The notes under the pieces were generated by a model, which saw only the letters and a program-made list of their open reading frames with translations, did no database searches and was not told the DNA's origin. A stretch of DNA of 8,620 nt from JBDTLH01 sp039934875 (GTDB taxonomy: Bacteria > Acidobacteriota > Terriglobia > Terriglobales > Acidobacteriaceae). Numbering within the stretch: the first letter of the stretch is position 1; each line of letters starts with the position of its first letter. The position numbers and the translations under genes were made by a program. Below, piece by piece: positions 5,037 through 8,620 of the stretch. The DNA is taken from NCBI GenBank assembly GCA_039934875.1, contig JBDTLH010000093.1, positions 1 through 8,620 on the forward strand, read 5' to 3'.

Positions 5037-7133
5037 ATGCCGCAACACCCGGCTCTCGCAGCCCGTCGTTTGTTCTCATGTCTTTTATTTCTTCTCGCCC
5101 TGCTAACCCTCATCGCGGGATGCGGCGGCAACAGCAGCAGCAGCAGCCAGGTAAGCACCATCTCCATCGGTTTCACCGACGCAACCGCCGTCTTCAACAC
5201 GCTCACCACCCAGTCTCTGCAACAAGGACAGACGCTCCAACTCGCCACTCAAATCCAGAACTCTAAAGCCGTAGCGCTCTTCCCCCCCGTGACCTGGAGC
5301 AGCAGCAACTCCCAGATCGCGTCCGTCTCCACCAACGGAGCATTGTGCGGCGGCACATGGGATGCCAATTTCGTCAATTGCACCCCCGGCCAGACCGGCG
5401 CCGCCACCATCACAGCAGCCGCCGGCGGCAAGGCCGCAACCATTACCATCAGTGTTCACAGCCGCATCAGCAAAGTTGTTCTTACCCCAGCGCCTTCTCC
5501 GAACGGCTGCTCCTCGCAAACCCAGACCTTGCAGTTCACCGCCACATCTCTCGACAGCGCCGGTAATCCGGTCACCAGCCCTGGCCCAACCAACTTTTCC
5601 ACAGCAGACGCCACTATAGCCACTGTGGACGTAAATGGCCTCGTCACCGCGATCAACTCCGGCGCAACCGGAGTATTCGCCTCGGTCGCCGGTATCATCA
5701 GCGCTCCCGCTACCTTCGTCACCTGTCCCCCCATGACTATCCTCCTTCATAAGAGCAGCGACCCGATCGGCACCCCTACCACGAACTTCAACGTTGCGAT
5801 CGGGAGCAGTATTCCGCTTGTGGCGGATGTCACCGACACTCTCGGGAACCCCATAATCGGGCTGCCTCTCACTCTATCCAGCTCCCAGCCTGCCGGCGTC
5901 AGCGTCTCCGGAACCACCCTGACCGCCTCAGACAACACCTTCGCCACCGTCATCGCCTCTTGCCTGCCACCAGGCTGCAATCCCTCCGGTGGCACTAACG
6001 CCCCCGGCACTGGATTCGCCAGCTACAGCAACATGGTCACCGTCACCGTCACCGGGACCGCGCTAAAAACCACAGCTTACGTCACCGGAATCACCGCCGC
6101 CGATGGCACGAACACCAATACTTCCCTGCTTCCCATTGACACCAGCGCCAACACCGCGGGCACCTCCATCACCCTGCCCGCTGTTCCCAACTCCATCGCC
6201 ATCTCTCCCAAGGGAGACACCCTTTACGTGGGTACTGCGAGTGGACTCGCCGTCATAGCCACCGCCGCCAATACCCTCTCTCCCACCGTCTCCAATGCCC
6301 CTGGATCAATCCTGGCGGTCTCCCCCAGCGGTACCCAAGTCGTCCTGAACGACGCCGCCAATACTCGCGCCTTGCTCTATGACTCAACCGCTAGCACTGT
6401 CACCCCCCTCGAAACCGGTCTTGCCCCGCAATCCGCCAGCTTCTCGCCCGATGGATACAAGCTCTTCCTCAGCGCCAACGGCAAGGTCTTTGAATACACC
6501 TCCTCCACCGGCGTCACTCACCAGACGCCGTTCACGGCCAACGTCACCAGCATCACCGTAATTCCGCAAGCGGTTTTGGCGTACGCTTCGCCAACTGCCC
6601 CCGGACAACTCTCCTCTATAGCTACCTGCAATAACACCGTGATCTCCAACCCCACTGTTACCGCCGCACCCTCTCTGCTCCAGGCAGCGGCGAATGGGAC
6701 CGAGCTCATTGGCATCGGTGCAAGCTGGTTCACTCTTCCCTACGCCATCGGCAGTACCGTCTGCCCGCCTACAGTGACCGATCCTGGAGGCAGCGCCACA
6801 GCTCCGGCCTACTCCGGACCAGTGCCCACCCAACTCACCGTCTCTCCCACCAATAACTACGCTGTAGTTACCAGCAACAACACCCCGCCTGTCTCCGCCT
6901 TAAACCTGCTGAATCTGCAAAACGGGACCCCCATCGCCGCGGCGCTCGCAGTCGGCACCGGCACCCTTACCACCGCCGCCACCACCCTCGACGGAACAAA
7001 ACTGTATGTAGGTTTGAAAGGCGGCGCAGCAGGGAATGCGGTCCACCTCTTCGACCTCACTCAACCCACACCCGCCGACACTGCTCAGATCACCACCACC
7101 TTCACCCCCGACTTCGTCGTCGTCAGGCCTTGA
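5037..7133 (+). CDS. Lipoprotein with bacterial Ig-like domains and a C-terminal beta-propeller
   Basis: No specific function is recognised; the protein (698 residues) looks like a surface or envelope scaffold or adhesin-like lipoprotein. A basic, hydrophobic leader ends in the lipobox LIAGC (25-29), so Cys29 should be lipidated, followed by GGNSSSSS as a flexible tether. Three Ig-like (Big2-type) modules follow at about 40-140, 144-229 and 232-340; VTWSSSNSQIASVSTNG and ATIATVDVNGLVTA are typical Big2 strands. Residues about 345-697 look like a YVTN/lactonase-type propeller, with blades marked by AISPKGDTLYVG (388-399), SFSPDGYKLFLS (468-479), TVSPTNNYAVV (601-611) and TLDGTKLYVGL (650-660). 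Cysteines outside the leader occur in pairs (104/115, 158/230, 309/314, 531/576), suggesting disulfides. I chose the ATG at 5037 over an upstream TTG at 4797 because of the GGGGAGG Shine-Dalgarno sequence and the lipoprotein signal. Confidence 0.85.
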   Translation: MPQHPALAARRLFSCLLFLLALLTLIAGCGGNSSSSSQVSTISIGFTDATAVFNTLTTQSLQQGQTLQLATQIQNSKAVALFPPVTWSSSNSQIASVSTNGALCGGTWDANFVNCTPGQTGAATITAAAGGKAATITISVHSRISKVVLTPAPSPNGCSSQTQTLQFTATSLDSAGNPVTSPGPTNFSTADATIATVDVNGLVTAINSGATGVFASVAGIISAPATFVTCPPMTILLHKSSDPIGTPTTNFNVAIGSSIPLVADVTDTLGNPIIGLPLTLSSSQPAGVSVSGTTLTASDNTFATVIASCLPPGCNPSGGTNAPGTGFASYSNMVTVTVTGTALKTTAYVTGITAADGTNTNTSLLPIDTSANTAGTSITLPAVPNSIAISPKGDTLYVGTASGLAVIATAANTLSPTVSNAPGSILAVSPSGTQVVLNDAANTRALLYDSTASTVTPLETGLAPQSASFSPDGYKLFLSANGKVFEYTSSTGVTHQTPFTANVTSITVIPQAVLAYASPTAPGQLSSIATCNNTVISNPTVTAAPSLLQAAANGTELIGIGASWFTLPYAIGSTVCPPTVTDPGGSATAPAYSGPVPTQLTVSPTNNYAVVTSNNTPPVSALNLLNLQNGTPIAAALAVGTGTLTTAATTLDGTKLYVGLKGGAAGNAVHLFDLTQPTPADTAQITTTFTPDFVVVRP
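5133..5147 (+). repeat. AGC x5 trinucleotide run encoding the Ser tether
   Basis: Five identical AGC codons encode Ser33-Ser37, just after the lipidated Cys29. A uniform codon run like this can change length by slippage in whole codons, which would alter only the tether length. Confidence 0.7.
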
Positions 7134-7264
7134 TCTGACCGACACGATTTCACTCCGGAGCCAATTGCCAGTACCTGATAAATCCTGGCGGATGATTTCA
7201 GAGGGCCCGGGAGCGCTAGGTATTGATTCATCCCTGGCTCGCTTGACGTGGTGCACATCCGGTA
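7134..7264. other. Convergent intergenic gap with no clear terminator
   Basis: This stretch separates the lipoprotein stop (TGA, 7131-7133) from the stop of the convergent deaminase gene (TGA, 7265-7267). The only stem seen is a weak GCCAG/CTGGC (7167-7171 with 7185-7189) with a 13-nt loop and no T-tract on either strand. Nothing else is recognisable. Confidence 0.5.
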
Positions 7265-8620
7265 TCACTCGCGGTTCAATGGTTCACTGCAAGAGCGCAG
7301 CTCCGCATTGTGGTCGCGCTCAAACTCCGCAAAGCGAAGCTCCAGGCACTGCGACAAGCGTTTCTTGGTGGCCTCATCCGCGAACGAATAGCGAATGCTG
7401 TTGCGCTCGGCTTGCTTCAACTCCGTATAAGTCATGCTCTGGTCAAGCACCGCCTGCATGAGCTCATCCGTCATCTCGGACCGCGAGACCCCCTCATCGT
7501 CGGTAGAGATCACAACCGGTACTCCGGCGCGAAGATACTGCCGCAGGGGATGCTGTTTGCCGCTCACCCCAAGAATTACGCGATTGCTGGTAAGGTTGAT
7601 CTCCACCGCAATGTGCTCCTCCGCCATCTCCGTTAACAATGCTTCCGGACGGTCTTCATACATTACATCCACCCCGTGGCCGATGCGTTCGGCGTGGCCG
7701 GCGTCAATGGCCTTGCGAATATGGCAGCACATGCCCTCATATGGGACCAGGCCCGGCGCCAATTCTCCCGCATGAAGCGTGATGTGCACCTTGGGATACT
7801 TGCTGTGAAGAAAGCCCAGCATCTGCATGTGCAGGTCGTAGTCATGCATCGGCACATGCCAGTCTTCGGGCATGACTAAATCAATTGCGGCCACGCGCGC
7901 ATCCACCGAAGCGAGTTCAAATCCGGCGAGCATCTGCGCGAAGACTTGCTCCTTCGGCAGTCCGCGATAAATCTCACAAATGTAGCGGACGGTCACCCCG
8001 CATCCCTCGCCTTGAGGTCGAGTTGCGCAATCGGAGCGCCGCTTCCAATCACGCTCTCCCGTATCCAGCCACGAACGCATGCGCGGCACTAGATCCAGCA
8101 ATCCCGCTGCCAGCAGCCGTTGCCGGGCGGTGGCAAGATCATCACTCCAATCCTTGCTCCATGCGATCTTGCCGGCATAGGTCGCAGCCTGGCCGCGATC
8201 AAGGCCAAACATCAATTCCAGATATTCTTCGTGCTGCCTCTGGGCGCGCGCAGTGACCTCCGCCAACATCTCTCCCGAATGGGCTTGCGGCACGCCCCCA
8301 AACCGCGGAAACGTGGCAAAAAAATGATCGTGTCCGCTATCGTGCGTCTTCTCCGGAAGGTATTGATACATGCTCATCGCGTTCAGCAGGTCCCCGTAAA
8401 GCGTCGTATCGGTAAGCGCGGACTTCGCCGTCACCTGCCCCGCCACACATTGATCTGCCGCCTCCGGCTTGATGATCGAGAGCGCGGCGGTATCAATGCA
8501 ATCGCCGTCGTCCGCAGCCCATTGCAAATACGATTCAGCATAGACCGCGCCGCTTAGATGATTGTGCAGGTCACCGCCCTTCGGCATCGCCCTCAGAAAA
8601 TTGCGCAGGCGCAACGGATC
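7265..8620 (-). CDS. Adenosine deaminase family protein (5' end beyond the window)
   Basis: This is a metal-dependent amidohydrolase of the adenosine/AMP deaminase superfamily, resembling the ADGF/CECR1-like bacterial branch; the likely reaction is adenosine to inosine. The frame is open to the right edge, so the N terminus, and any signal peptide, lies outside; 451 codons are visible. Numbering from the TTG codon at 8612-8614: the metal-binding HxH in KGGDLHNHLSG (His17, His19), the metal His and catalytic Glu in LHAGE (His281, Glu284), the active-site His313 in RIGHGVD, EINLTSNRVILG (338-349), and the Asp pair in STDDEGVSR (372-373). All catalytic ligands are therefore present. The segment AIDLVMPED (243-251) replaces the DLxGxE-type block of classical ADA. 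Four Cys between 196 and 302 could form disulfides if the protein is exported. It converges on the lipoprotein gene. Exact substrate uncertain. Confidence 0.88.
   Translation of the reverse strand, partial: DPLRLRNFLRAMPKGGDLHNHLSGAVYAESYLQWAADDGDCIDTAALSIIKPEAADQCVAGQVTAKSALTDTTLYGDLLNAMSMYQYLPEKTHDSGHDHFFATFPRFGGVPQAHSGEMLAEVTARAQRQHEEYLELMFGLDRGQAATYAGKIAWSKDWSDDLATARQRLLAAGLLDLVPRMRSWLDTGERDWKRRSDCATRPQGEGCGVTVRYICEIYRGLPKEQVFAQMLAGFELASVDARVAAIDLVMPEDWHVPMHDYDLHMQMLGFLHSKYPKVHITLHAGELAPGLVPYEGMCCHIRKAIDAGHAERIGHGVDVMYEDRPEALLTEMAEEHIAVEINLTSNRVILGVSGKQHPLRQYLRAGVPVVISTDDEGVSRSEMTDELMQAVLDQSMTYTELKQAERNSIRYSFADEATKKRLSQCLELRFAEFERDHNAELRSCSEPLNRE

Noticed and set aside
5103..5750. Minus-strand Gly-rich frame (215 codons) antisense to the lipoprotein gene
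   Set aside because: The Gly/Ala/Asp bias is what the reverse complement of Thr/Ser/Ala codons gives; no motif.
7167..7189. Possible bidirectional terminator between the convergent genes
   Set aside because: Only a 5-bp stem with a 13-nt loop and no T-tract on either strand.

Overview
The window most likely comes from a GC-rich soil-type bacterium of the Acidobacteriota (Terriglobia/Koribacter-like). This is an inference from three things: the sequence style of EF-Tu, EF-G and S12; the secreted lipoprotein with a Ser-rich tether, bacterial Ig domains and a beta-propeller; and the Tat-exported dienelactone-hydrolase-like protein. No 16S gene or other decisive marker is present.

Left part (1-3310, minus strand): the classical str operon in transcription order rpsL (S12), rpsG (S7), fusA (EF-G), tuf (EF-Tu). 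tuf is cut by the left window edge after 42 codons. rpsL and fusA start with GTG. The proteins are highly conserved, but all three spacers between the genes (47, 106 and 82 bp) carry short-period AT-rich repeats that begin at or just after the upstream stop codon. Two are built on a TTGCT core (AGCAA in the mRNA). The third is a pair of opposed octamer arrays that can fold into a long hairpin. These spacers are the most unusual feature of the window.

Middle (3311-3905): a 595-bp non-coding divergent region. Its rpsL-proximal 80 bp can fold into a two-level stem whose 3' strand ends two bases before the rpsL Shine-Dalgarno sequence, so it is a candidate regulatory leader for the str operon. 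The rest holds weak promoter candidates on both strands, a tandem pair of GC-rich hairpins, and three degenerate 9-nt repeats.

Right part (3906-8620): two plus-strand genes for exported proteins. The first is a TTG-started, Tat-signal dienelactone hydrolase family protein. The second is a 698-residue lipoprotein with three Ig-like modules and a C-terminal propeller. Convergent to them on the minus strand is a 5'-truncated adenosine deaminase family gene that runs off the right edge. I see no functional link between these three genes and the str operon, and no mobile element, CRISPR array, tRNA or rRNA.
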